Positions 23,010-33,560 of a stretch of 56,093 bases of DNA are shown here, one piece after another; positions within the stretch are counted from its first letter, which is position 1; each line of letters opens with the position of its first letter. A program made the position numbers and the translations under genes. Source of the DNA: Tubiluchus corallicola (Eukaryota; Priapulida; Priapulimorpha; Priapulimorphida; Tubiluchidae); contig JAQGDQ010001195.1 in the NCBI GenBank assembly GCA_030141605.1, positions 1-56,093 on the forward strand, written 5' to 3'. The notes below the pieces were generated by a model that saw only the letters and a program-made list of their open reading frames with translations, searched no databases and had not been told where the DNA came from.

Positions 23010-23015
23010 AATAAA
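23010..23015 (+). promoter_or_regulatory. candidate polyadenylation signal of pentraxin gene
   Basis: AATAAA lies 125 nt after the stop codon, the first such hexamer downstream. Placement is plausible but not proven. Confidence 0.5.
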
Positions 23016-23720
23016 TCGGTTCCCACTTCCCAATGAACAGTGAATCACTAATTAGTGTTTTAAGTAATGCATTAGCACTGCACTAATGAATTAGTTTCTC
23101 TCAAGAAACATTGTTTATTTTAAGAATGTATTGTTTTCTCTAACTGTTCAAATGGTATGAAAAGTTTGCAGAATATTAGTGAACTATTAGTAGGCCTATA
23201 ACGTTGTTATTTTAACTTAAGAGCAATTATTAAATTGAAAATTAAGGAAGATTAAATTTAACATCCTTAAACTTTAACACCTATCCACATTTGAGATACC
23301 AATGTCACATTTGACTTGACATGTGTCTACATTTGACTTACCAAAAGCGCTCAAGATTTGTTGAAAACCATTGTTAACACATTTGAACTACCTAAGTCTA
23401 CATTTGAGTTACCAAGACACATTTGAATTACGTAAATCTACATTTCAGTTACCAAGACACATTTGAATTACCTAAATCTACATTAGAGTTAACGCAGGTC
23501 TACATTTGACGTGTAAAACCTATAGTTAAGTTGCAGTGGTGAGGCACTTGACCTTTGACCCACAGCAATTGCGCATGCGCGAATACAATATAATAGCTAG
23601 CTGCTATATTAACAGTACTTACGTAAATTGGTACGTTAGAATAGAATAAAGGGGACGCTAAACCTGAACTTATAAAGAAAATAAACAAAGCTTGCAAAGT
23701 TACATCTATATATTAATACT

Positions 23721-23995
23721 AGCGGCGCCTGGTGGGACTCTCAGAAGGAGACATATGGCTCTTTAGAAAGAGGAAGAACAGGGCTACACGATGATGTGGG
23801 CTATATTTTAGGACACGTCCACTGAGAGGATTAACGACGAGTTAATTAGATGTTCTATTTTCGGCAATTTTCGCTTGAAAACCTGCTGACGCAAAGCCAT
23901 TGTTCTGACGTCATCCATTATACTCTGCTTATAACTTTATTTCAGTAAAAGCTGCTACTACTGGCTTTGCGCTGTAAATGAGGACTATGTATTTC
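23721..23995 (+). mobile_element. Helitron-like fragment, copy F
   Basis: Begins at CTAGCGGCGCCTGGTGGG and follows copies B and C to GTAAATGAGGACTATGTA. It lacks both the 5' half and the terminal hairpin plus CTAG. Confidence 0.7.
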
Positions 23996-24151
23996 TATAG
24001 CAAACCAGTAACTGCGGCTGTAAGAATGTACCTAAGTCACGATATGATACATATCACAACACTTACGTTACGATAAAAACTGACAGTCAGGAAGTGAATA
24101 CTAGGTCATGTCCCAGGTGGTTTAACAACAGTCTGCAGGCAAATTTAGAAT

Positions 24152-24210
<59 letters not shown>

Positions 24211-25617
24211 CAGACAGACAGAGAGACTATAAAACTCAGAAAACAATTTCTCAAAAGACAAGAAAAGTTTATGAATAATAATAATAATATTGTGTAAATA
24301 TATTCGTATTTACATGATAAGCCTAACTTTTATAATGTCAACAAATTTTCACTTTTATGAAAAAGAACACACGACGTTTTGGGTGTTGTACTACCTTTTT
24401 CAAATAATCAGTAAAACGGAGTTAATTAAAATTTAAAAAAATAAATTAAGTTTATAGTGACTTTTGAAACACCGTATACTGTATATCTTGGGCCTGAACC
24501 TTCGGTACAGCAAAATGCAGTTATAACAAAGCTTTGTTAATAATTTTAACGTATTAATAATACTGGTCAGGTTTTTGCAACATATTATGTTTTATATTAT
24601 ATTATATTTTTATATTTATTTTGTACTGATTATATTCGTTGTAGTTACAATAAAAATGAATAAAAATTCTAAAAAAATGCTAAACCATTTTTATTGTTAA
24701 GATTCTTGTGTTTCTAGTGTTAAGTTTGTTACTGATTTAAAGGGGAGGAAAAGGTATTTTAAAGTATGGAAGGGGGTTACAATTTAAATACCCCAACCCC
24801 AACCCAACAATAACTGTATCATTAACACATACCTGCCCCCAAAAAATTGCATTTAATAATTTTCCTATTTTTTTCTTTTAATATTTTGTCGCCACAATAG
24901 CAGTTCAAAGTGTTCTCTTTTGTTCTTGATCCTGAGATTTTTCATTAGTTGCACCTGTCCTTGTAATTGTTATGCACATACACGTTTCCCAACCTGTAAA
25001 ATTTGGTCTTGCCCCTTTAACTGTCATCAGTCATGTGACCAGGTAGTTGGCCAGGTAGACATTACCTGACATGCAATTCAATTGATATGATGTGAATGTT
25101 GTAGTTGATTTCTTATTGTGTTTCTTGCAAGTTATAAGTGCCAAAACTCAGAGAGACCACCTGTAAGTGTCTAATCATGTTTATTGAACTGCTTTATGCT
25201 ATTAGAACAATTTCGCTGTTATTTTTTTGTGTAATTATTGACGAAAATCACGTAACCTAATTTAGTAATTTACCTGTATCAAACTTATGTTTTTCGCTGA
25301 AAACTCATTGGTGTAATTTATTATTACAGATAAAACAACAATTGCTGCATATTAAACATATTTGATGTTCTGGAGTTTAAATGTAGTACAGTAATTAAGA
25401 ATTAAAATTGAACTACAGTCTTGTCATTTTGGGACTGCAAAACAGTTTGCAAAAGGCGAGTTTGGCATTATAACAAGGTGCATTAATACATATGAATATT
25501 AATATTAATACATATTAATACATGCATGTCTTTGCAAATATGGATAAAAATCTGGGCGTTAAGCGAGGTTGGCTTTCTAAACCGGACATTAACTGTAAAT
25601 TAATTAATTAATTAAGA

Positions 25618-26043
25618 GTGTCCCGTAACGGGCGTTTTCCCAGACCCAACTGGCGTTTTTTTTTTTGAAATTTTGGTCAAACAGCATGCGGATAAAACGT
25701 TCTAGCGGCACCTGGTGGGACTCTTGGAAGAAGATATATGGCTCTTTAGAAAAAGCTAGAACAGGGCTACACGATGGTGTGGGCTATATTTTAGGATACG
25801 TCCACCAAAAGGAGTACTGACGAGTTAATTAGATGTTCTATTTTCGGCAATTTTCGCTTAGAAAACTGCAGCAAAGCCATTGTTGTGACGTCATCCATTA
25901 TACTCTGCCTATAACCTTAATTCAGTAAAAGCTGCTGCTGCAGGCTTTGCATTAGGTAAGTAAACAAACACTAGGTAGCATGTTCGCGTATTTTTGATTA
26001 TACGTGTATTTAAACGTAAAATTTTTTGCGGGGCCTTTGCTAG
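25618..26043 (+). mobile_element. Helitron-like fragment, copy G (3' end intact)
   Basis: A 5'-truncated copy starting near GTAACGGGCGTTTTCC. It ends with GCGGGGCCTTTG then CTAG (26040-26043) followed by T, so the 3' terminus agrees with copies A, B and C. Confidence 0.7.
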
Positions 26044-26140
26044 TTAATTAATTAATTAAACGTGGTCTGACTGTAAAAATGCAAAACAAACAAAAATTAT
26101 TCGTAACTAGAATACTAAAATATTTCATTTGTCTCTGCCA

Positions 26141-26367
26141 AGGCCACAGTCACACTGCCAAGGCCACAGTCACACTGCCAAGGCCGCGGTCACACTGTCA
26201 AGGCCACAGTCACACTGCCAAGGCTATGGTCACACTGTCAAGGCCACGGTCACACTGCCGGTCACACTGCCAAGGCCACAGTCACACTGCCAAGGCCACA
26301 GCTACACTGCCAAGGCCACAGTCACACTGCCAAGGCCACAGTCACACTGCCAAGGCCACAGTCACAC
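26141..26367. repeat. 20-bp minisatellite
   Basis: About 11 units of AGGCCACAGTCACACTGCCA with a few substitutions. It ends exactly at the donor side of the G6PD-like exon on the minus strand (26368). The repetitive His-Thr-Ala-Lys frame is an artefact. Confidence 0.9.
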
Positions 26368-26629
26368 CTTATAACGGCTGCCGTATGTCAGATCCAGTTC
26401 CATTTCCTCAGCGCCGAACGACATGCCGGGTGTCTTCGTCATCATCTTGCAGTAAACGGCCTCGTTGGGCTGCACACGTACGACCAGTTACGCTTCGTCG
26501 CCTGCTGAAATATATCCCCCGGTACGTCTTTGAACTGGATGCGAATCTCCGCTTTTCTCTCGTTAAGTGCTGGGAAAAACACCAGGGATGAGAATTACAA
26601 ATTGCAAAATGAAGCAGGCCGTAGCCAGC

Positions 26630-27489
26630 AACAAATTACAATTTTGTTACCATAGAGAGCCTCTAAGTGGACTTAAAATATCAATTACAATTTTGTGACC
26701 ATAGAGAGCCTCTAAGTGGACTTAAAATATCAGTTACAATTTTGTGACCACAGAGCCCCTAAGTGGACCTAAAATATCAATTACAATTTTGTGACCATAG
26801 AGAGCCTCTAAGTGGACTTAAAATATCAATTACAATTTTGTGACCATAGAGAGCCTCTAAGTGGACTTAAAATATCAATTACAATTTTGTGACCATAGAG
26901 AGCCTCTAAGTGGACTTAAAATATCAATTGCAATTTTGTGACCATAGAGAGCCTCTAAGTGGACTTAAAATATCAATTACAATTTTGTGACCATCGAGAG
27001 CCTCTAAGTGGACTTAAAATATCAATTACAATTTTGTGACCATAGAGAGCCTCTAAGTGGACTTAAAATATCAGTTACAATTTTGTGACCAATTACAATT
27101 TTGTGACCATAGAGAGCCTCTAAGTGGACTTACAATATCAATTATGATTTTGTGACCATAGAGAGCCTCTAAGTGGACTTAAAATATCAATTACAATTTC
27201 GTGACCATAGACAGCCTCTAACTGGACTTAAAATATCAATTACAATTTTGTGACCATAGAGAGCCTCTAAGTGGGCTTAAAATATCAATTACAATTTTGT
27301 GACCATAGAGAACCTCTAAGTGGACTTAAAATGTCAATTACAATTTTGTGACCATAGAGAGCCTCTTAGTGGGCTTAAAATATCAATTACAATTTTGTGA
27401 CCATAGAGAACCTCTAAGTGGACTTAAAATGTCAATTACAATTTTGTGACCATAGAGAGCCTCTAAGTGGACTTAAAATATCAATTACA
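26630..27489. repeat. 49-bp minisatellite in G6PD-like intron
   Basis: About 17 units of a 49-bp motif containing ACCATAGAGAGCCTCTAAGT and CAATTACAATTTTGTG, mostly more than 95% alike. It lies almost wholly within the intron between the two G6PD-like exons. Confidence 0.9.
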
Positions 27490-27518
27490 TTGTTTCATGC
27501 ATAATTTAAAATACCCAA

Positions 27519-27790
27519 CTATCAAGGATACATGATACCTAATTGTCTCAAAAACACTGGCCGCTGCTATGCAAAAGTACATAAAAACTGTCTGCAATTG
27601 ACTCAAATAACTCCGCACAATTGATTCTATATTTTTATACATCGAGATATACACGTGGTTACACTGATGTACGTGATGTAAACAAAGTGACAGCCTGCCA
27701 ACTAGCGGTCAGTTTGTGAAATAATGTACTGGGTCCGTAAAAATTTTGTCAACGAATTTACGCGATTTACAAAAATGGCGCTACTCTGAA
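27519..27790. mobile_element. fragment of TIR element related to 38610-39024
   Basis: Shares CTGTCTGCAATTGACTCAAA, ATGTAAACAAAG and GCCAACTAGCGGTCAG with the elements at 38610-39024 and 44991-45357. Both termini are absent. Confidence 0.55.
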
Positions 27791-27991
27791 TTCCGCGTGT
27801 CCGCGGATAATTCTCATCCTTGAAAAACGAGTGAGGTCAAATCAAGGTGACCAGTGGTCACAGTTTCATGCTACTCGATCTGCTTAATACAGCGAGATTA
27901 CCTTTCCAACAGCGCATAATGAACGGCACTCCCTCCCATCTCTCGTTATTGATGTACCCGACAACAGTAGCATACGTGGGCGTGACGGAGC

Positions 27992-28719
27992 CTGAAAGAA
28001 GAGGGCGCATTACGAAAGCCAAAACGCCAGTGAATAGTGAAATCAAAGCAAATCAATCAAGCAATCAAGCATTTACTAAAAAAAAGGGTTAAACTTTTCC
28101 CTAACTGTAGCGTTCACAAATTGTGAGGTGTATCTTAACCAGCCAGTTTACTTTTCAGGCATTAATAAGCCTTTTCATAGTTCCAGTGATTGACGACAAT
28201 CGTGAAAAGGTCAAAGGTTAAGTGTACCAAACAACACATTTGTGTACACTTGACAACGCCTCACAGCCCATGTTGTTGTAATAGTAACAGTTTTAACAGC
28301 TAGCTAGAACCTTACCTAGTTCATTTTTTCTTGTTCCCAAGCAAGATCCTGCTAGTAAATCACCCTATGTACAGACTAATGCATAACAATTAAACAAAAT
28401 CGACATAAAACAACTGAAGTTATTGAACTGATGTGACAGGCGGCTTTGCTTTACACACATATCATGTGACGGTTGTAGCTAAGACGTATTGCAGTGATGC
28501 ATTTAACCTTTGATCTACAGCAACTACGCATCGCAGTCCATGTTACTATAATTTTAAAATTTTAACATGTTTTAACAGCTTACTAGAACTTTACCTAGTT
28601 CATTTTTTTTGTTCCCAAACAAGATCCTGCCAGTAAATCATCCAATGCACAGACTAATGCGTAATTAAGTTAAGTTCACGAAAAACAACTAAGTTACTAA
28701 ACCGACGCGGCAGCCGGAT
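27992..28719. other. no gene; dispersed repeat
   Basis: About 28170-28340 is a copy of the repeat at about 9170-9340, and about 28500-28660 is a second, diverged copy. No G6PD exon was found here although the preceding exon would be expected upstream on this strand. Confidence 0.5.
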
Positions 28720-29546
28720 TTGTTTTACACGCACGTTACATGATGATTGTAGTTAAGATGCGCTGCTGCGGTACACGCACGTTACATGATGGTTGTAGTT
28801 AAGATGCGTTGCTGTGATACACGCACGTTACATGATGGTTGTAGTTAAGATGCGTTGCTGTGGTACACACACGTTACATGATGGTTGTAGTTAAGATGCA
28901 TTGCTGTGGTACACGCACGTTACCTGATGATTGTAGTTAAGATGCGTTGCTGTGGTACACGCACGTTACATGATGGTTGTAGTTAAGATGCGTTGCTGTG
29001 GTACACGCACGTTACATGATGATTGTATTTAAGATGCGTTGCTGTGGTAGACGCACGTTACATGATGTTGTAGTTAAGATGCGCTGCTGTGGTACACGCA
29101 CGTTACATGATGGTTGTAGTTAAGATGCGTTGCTGTGATACACGCACGTTACATGATGGTTGTAGTTAAGATGCATTGCTGTGGTACACGCACGTTACAT
29201 GATGATTGTAGTTAAGATGCGTTGCTGTGGTACATGCACGTTACATGATGGTTGTAGTTAAGATGCGTTGCTGTGGTACACGCACGTTGCATGATGATTG
29301 TAGTTAAGATGCGTTGCTGTGGTACACGCACGTTACATGATGTTGTAGTTAAGATGCATTGCTGTGGTACACGCACGTTACATGATGATTGTAGTTAAGA
29401 TGCATTGCTGTGGTACACGCACGTTACATGATGGTTGTAATTAAGATGCGTTGCTGTGGTACACGCACGTTACATGATGATTGTAGTTAAGATGCGTTGC
29501 TGTGGTACACGCACGTTACATGATGATTGTAGTTAAGATGCGTTTC
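28720..29546. repeat. 46-bp minisatellite
   Basis: About 18 units of ACACGCACGTTACATGATG / TTGTAGTTAAGATGCGTTGC (46 bp with linker bases). Variation is mainly G/A at GATGG versus GATGA and at GCGTT versus GCATT. Confidence 0.9.
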
Positions 29547-29657
29547 TAAAGGCATAAAAATGTAAAACTAAGAAGCTTTTATGGTGAAACTGTTGAGAAT
29601 TTATGACAGCCATATCACAATTATAAACAATAAGTTGATGAATGCAAAAATGCAGCA

Positions 29658-29688
<31 letters not shown>

Positions 29689-30050
29689 CGATGGTGGTGG
29701 TAGTGTGAAGGCATTAGACGAAGTGTTCAGAAAAATTCTGAGATTCTTCCTGTAGGTAAACTCTCTCTGACTTTTCCCTTGCGTGCGAACTCAAACATTA
29801 TTCAAACGTAAGCTCTGCGACGACAAGTCTATAAACATTTTCAGCGGAGAAATTTTATGAATATATTTTATGAAATTTTATTTTTTCACTGAAGTCCACA
29901 CACACACACGCACGCACGCACATGCACGCACACACACACACACACAGAACTCATTTACAATATCCTTATACTGCAGCAGTCATACCACAATCCTGGTACA
30001 GATTATGCAAAACAAATCTTTAGAGCTGATGTCAACATAGCGCCATCTTT
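29547..30050. other. no gene; (GAT)n and (CA)n arrays, BEL left flank
   Basis: (GAT)n lies at 29657-29705 and (CA)n/(CGCA)n at 29897-29946. About 29965-30050 matches about 9805-9897, which acts as an unoccupied relative of the BEL insertion site. Confidence 0.6.
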
Positions 30051-30475
30051 TGTGCTGATTTAAACTTGTATTGCCCCCTCTTTTCTGTTATAAACTGGTT
30101 TCCTTTTAAACAGGTCATGTGACCAGTCTTTTACCTGTACACTTACCTGTAGATTGGAGTAACTCAGGCGTTCACACACTGCAGTGACAAATTGTTTAGC
30201 GTCATTCATTGATTTGTTGTTATAATTTCATAATTACACTTATAGAAGTCACCATGTAAGTTGATTTCTTAATTTCTTAAATCTTGGACCTTTGTTTATT
30301 AAAAAGACTAGAGATTAGATTTTATAATTTGCGTAAACGTTTGTTAAAGTTAATTAGATCAATTTGGTTTAGATTTCGCCGTAAAATTGAGCAAAATTAT
30401 ATTATTTGTTTTCAGATTAAACGATGCAAGCTACACAATTATGTTGTTGGAGCTTTTTTATAAGAAGGTAGCACA
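30051..30475 (+). repeat. BEL 5' LTR
   Basis: 425 bp, TGTGCTGATT...GGTAGCACA. It matches the 3' LTR at 36941-37380 and the solo LTR at 44129-44565. Confidence 0.95.
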
Positions 30476-30503
30476 GTTTAATATGCTTCTTGGTGTAATT
30501 GAC

Positions 30504-33500
30504 ATGGACGACAGCTATACCGTGTGTCCTTGAGCCAAGCTGGTATCTGGGTAGCTAGTAGCACTCATGACAAGGAAGCCGGAACTGACGCGGATGAAAA
30601 ATCAGCAAAAGCAACTTCAGAGCGGAAAAGCAAGCATAGCGCAAAGGGAGCTGAGAGGGATTCTCAATTCGCATCTTCCAAGACAGCTTCAAAGATGAGT
30701 GAGAGAAAGTTACGACTTCATGAACTGAAAATACAAGAGCAGGAATTAAAGCTGCAAGCAATGAAAATAAGGCATGAACGTTTGCAGAGTGAATTCTCAG
30801 GTGAGCAGAAGTCGCAGGTAACTGACATTAAACCAGCCAATTATGTGGCGCCACCTGTTGCCAAAAAATCGACTAAACAAAAGGTCGCTGAGTGGTTGAA
30901 GCAATCTGAAGACGTATCTGCAGATTTGCAACAAATAAGTGGAAAGTTTGAAGGCTCCAATAGTACAAATAAATACAAAACGGAAGCCTTCGTAATTCTT
31001 GCAACAAATGACAAGTAGACTTTAGGCGCTTTAGTTTTAGCAAGCAGCCTGCGTCGTGTTAGTACAGCTCGTTACTTAACTATCATGGTCACAAATAATA
31101 TATCGCAAAATATGATGAGGCATCTTCACGATAAATTTGACTATGTTCAACTAGTTGAAACAATAGATAGTAATGATCCAGAAAACCTGTATTTATTAGG
31201 AAGGCCTGAGCTTAATGTAACCTATACCAAATTACATTGTTGGCGCCTCACACAATTTAGCAAGTGTATTTTCTTGGACGCCGATACGTTGGTCCTGCAA
31301 AACATTGATGAACTCTTCCAAAGAGAGTTCCGACTGTTTTAATAGCGGCGTGTTTGTGTTTCAGCCAAGTATAGACACGTTCAATCAACTTGTTTCGTTT
31401 GTGACGTCCACGGCTAGCACGTTTGATGGAGGTGACCAAGGAATGCTAAACCAATACTTTAGTAATTGGGCTACAGATTATGAAAAACATTTACCTTTCG
31501 TTTACAATACTTCAATGCAAGGGCAATATGGTTACCAAAACGCCATCAAGTATTTCGGCGAGAATATCAAAGTTGCTCCTTTTATAGGTGCACACAAGCC
31601 TTGGGATGATATCCATAATTTACGACACAGGTACGTGGCTCCTCCTATGGGCGACGCAAGGTATGAACCAAGAATGTTCAGCGAGTGGTTTCATATTTAC
31701 AATGCTGACGTTATGCCTATGTTACATGAGCAACGTATAAGCAATGAAGCGCGCTATAATTTCCGTGATTCTAAAAACTTGCCCGCGGATGACTTAAATG
31801 TTTCAGCACCCACATTTGCCCCCGGGTTTCCAAGTAAAAGCGTGAGCCTTTGCTCAACCTCATACGTAGGCAAACATAAACAACTGCCAGCAACGTCGGC
31901 TGTGGATGAACCTGCTCGCGGATTGCAATGGATGGACCAATCTCAGGACATGACAGCATTCATGAAGATCATGCGTGAGGGACAGCGTCAGCAAATGAAC
32001 ATGTATAATGCCATGCAGCTTCCTGCGGTTGAGCTTGAAAAATTTGATGGCAACGTGATGCATTTCTGGTGTTTTATTAAGCGCTTCGAGGCCAGTGTAG
32101 AGAATTACACAGAAGATGAAGCAGCAAAATACACAAGGTTACTACAACTTTGCACTGGAAGAGCTAAGGCTGTCGTGGAGAGTTGCCATTATATGGATCC
32201 CCATATGGCCTTTAGACGTGCTAAGTATTTGCTAACAGAACGGTTTGGATCTCCCTACATGGTAACTCAGGCTTGGTTGGATAAAATTAACAATTTTAGT
32301 TGTATAAAAATACAGGAGCCAGAAAAGTTACAAGAGTTCTCAGATGCACTTGTTGGGTGTATTGAAACATTAAAATGCATGAACAATTTGAGTGAAATCA
32401 ATACTCAATCCGGTTTACTGCAAATTATTAGAAAACTGCCATATAAGTTCCAAGACAAATGGAAGGATGTTGTGTGCCGGTTACTGAAGACGCAAAACAG
32501 GAACCCATCCATATATGATGCAGTTGACTTTGTGAAAGAAGCAGCAGAGAATATGAATCATCCAGTATATGGAGAATTGTATAACAATGGCCCAAAGAGA
32601 GTGAAGCAAAGTAGTGCAGCCAAAAACTTTGCGAGCATTTCTAAAAATATTGCAACTCCTGGTGCTTCTACGCAAGTTACAAGGGTGAAAGAACGCAATC
32701 TAGAAGAGAGCAAGAAGCCAGGAAACAATGGCAAACAATGCTTGTTGTGTGACTCAGCTGAGCATGTATCATTACAAAAATGCAAAAAATTTAGCACGAT
32801 GAATGACATGGAGAAATTGGCATACACAAGGAAAGAACGTTTGTGCTACAATTGCCTGGCTAAAGGGAGACACAGAGCCTACCAGTGTACAAAACCCCCC
32901 TGCGATGTGGATGGATGCAACCGGAAACACTCTTCCTTACTTCACCATGCATTAGAAAGAAATGCACAAGCGCAGCAGAACAATGCAGCTAGCCAAACGG
33001 AAATGGATCGGCAAAGCACAACTCGAGCAGTCTCGTGTCTAAATAAAGCTTCCCGCACAGTCACAAAGGTGGCGTTACCAGTAGTGCCAGTCTTAGTACA
33101 TGTAGAAGGGAAACAACCTGTAAAAACATTGGCATTATTAGATCCAGGTTCTACAAACACCTTTTGTTCGGAAGCACTGTTTAATCGACTTGGAGCCAAA
33201 GGAAAAGAAAATGTTCTGTTGTTAATTACTATAGAGAAGAAACATAGCAGGACTGACACTATGGTAACTAGCATGACAGTCATGAGGATGGATAGAAACA
33301 ACCATATAGAGCTCCCTTGTGTATTTGTTCGGCCTACTCTCATGTTAGATGTTCAGTCTCTAGCAACGAATGAAGATGTGATAAAATGGCCGCAACTTCG
33401 AGACTTAGATGATGTTCTAATGAACATAGAGAAGAAAGATGTAACGGAATTAGGTCTCTTGATTGGTCAAGATGTCGGTGAGGCATTAATTCCCCTTGAA

Positions 33501-33560
33501 GTAAGGACGGGGGGAAAGGACGCCCCATATGCCATTAGAACCAAACTAGGTTGGACTTAA
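30504..33560 (+). pseudogene. BEL gag-glycogenin-gag-protease region, broken
   Basis: The frame from about 30524 encodes a charged, coiled-coil-like gag N-segment (LHELKIQEQELKLQAMKI) up to about 30979. It then enters the glycogenin domain, stops at an in-frame TAG (31016-31018) and continues in the same frame to 31342. A small deletion near 31327 moves the reading to the next frame, open to 33560. That frame holds the rest of glycogenin and a DUF1759-type gag core (VELEKFDGNVMHFW). It then has zinc knuckles (CLLCDSAEH, CYNCLAKGRH) and a DUF1758-like aspartic protease with LLDPGSTNTFC. An ATG at 30504 is one frame off, so the start is also damaged or uncertain. Confidence 0.9.
30980..31733 (+). 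pseudogene. captured glycogenin (GT8) catalytic domain
   Basis: The match covers nearly the whole glycogenin catalytic domain, from AFVILATND to EWFHIYNADVMPML. Diagnostic motifs are GRPELNVTYTKLHCWRLTQ, FLDADTLVLQNIDELF (the DxD metal site), DCFNSGVFVFQPS, FDGGDQGMLN and KHLPFVYN. Glycogenin primes glycogen synthesis by glucosylating its own tyrosine; a Y-G-Y lies at the position of the acceptor Tyr. The family's metal-binding His in V-H-F-[LI]-G is Pro here (VAPFIG). There are no introns. A TAG replaces what is usually Tyr early on, and about 9 codons are lost between FQRE and DCFNS with a frame change. The glycogen-synthase-binding C-terminal tail of glycogenin is absent. Confidence 0.93.

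Larger units (their letters stand above)
23016..26140. other. intergenic, repeats only
   Basis: About 23280-23520 holds degenerate ACATTTGA(A/C)TTACC repeats. 24158-24228 is a (GA)n run. Two Helitron-like fragments are annotated separately. The region 24300-25560 shows no coding segment. About 25010-25200 has LTR-like features (a GTCATGTGACCAG block as in the BEL LTR) but no boundaries I can defend. Confidence 0.4.
26368..27991 (-). pseudogene. glucose-6-phosphate dehydrogenase two-exon fragment
   Basis: Two minus-strand exons match the C-terminal half of G6PD, the NADP-dependent first enzyme of the oxidative pentose phosphate pathway. Exon a (27991-27902, 90 bp, phase 1-1) has [19 protein letters not shown] next to a TTTCAG acceptor and a GTAATC donor. 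Exon b (26569-26368) begins [13 protein letters not shown] after a TTTTTCCCAG acceptor in matching phase and ends near ELDLTYG. Exon b is 202 bp, and a 4-bp deletion about 80 bp in shifts the frame; 206 bp would keep it open. In exon a, the family's CGK is CWK. No neighbouring G6PD exon is seen on either side. Introns are retained, so it arose by DNA duplication, not retroposition. Confidence 0.85.

Noticed and set aside
25010-25330. Second BEL-type solo LTR
   Set aside because: Shares only short blocks such as GTCATGTGACCAG with the BEL LTR; no TG...CA borders or partner copy found.
26079-26591. Plus-strand 170-codon gene
   Set aside because: First half is the 20-bp minisatellite; second half is the antisense of the G6PD-like exon.
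27847-28092. Plus-strand 81-codon gene
   Set aside because: Antisense of the G6PD-like exon on the minus strand, where conserved residues and splice sites are found.
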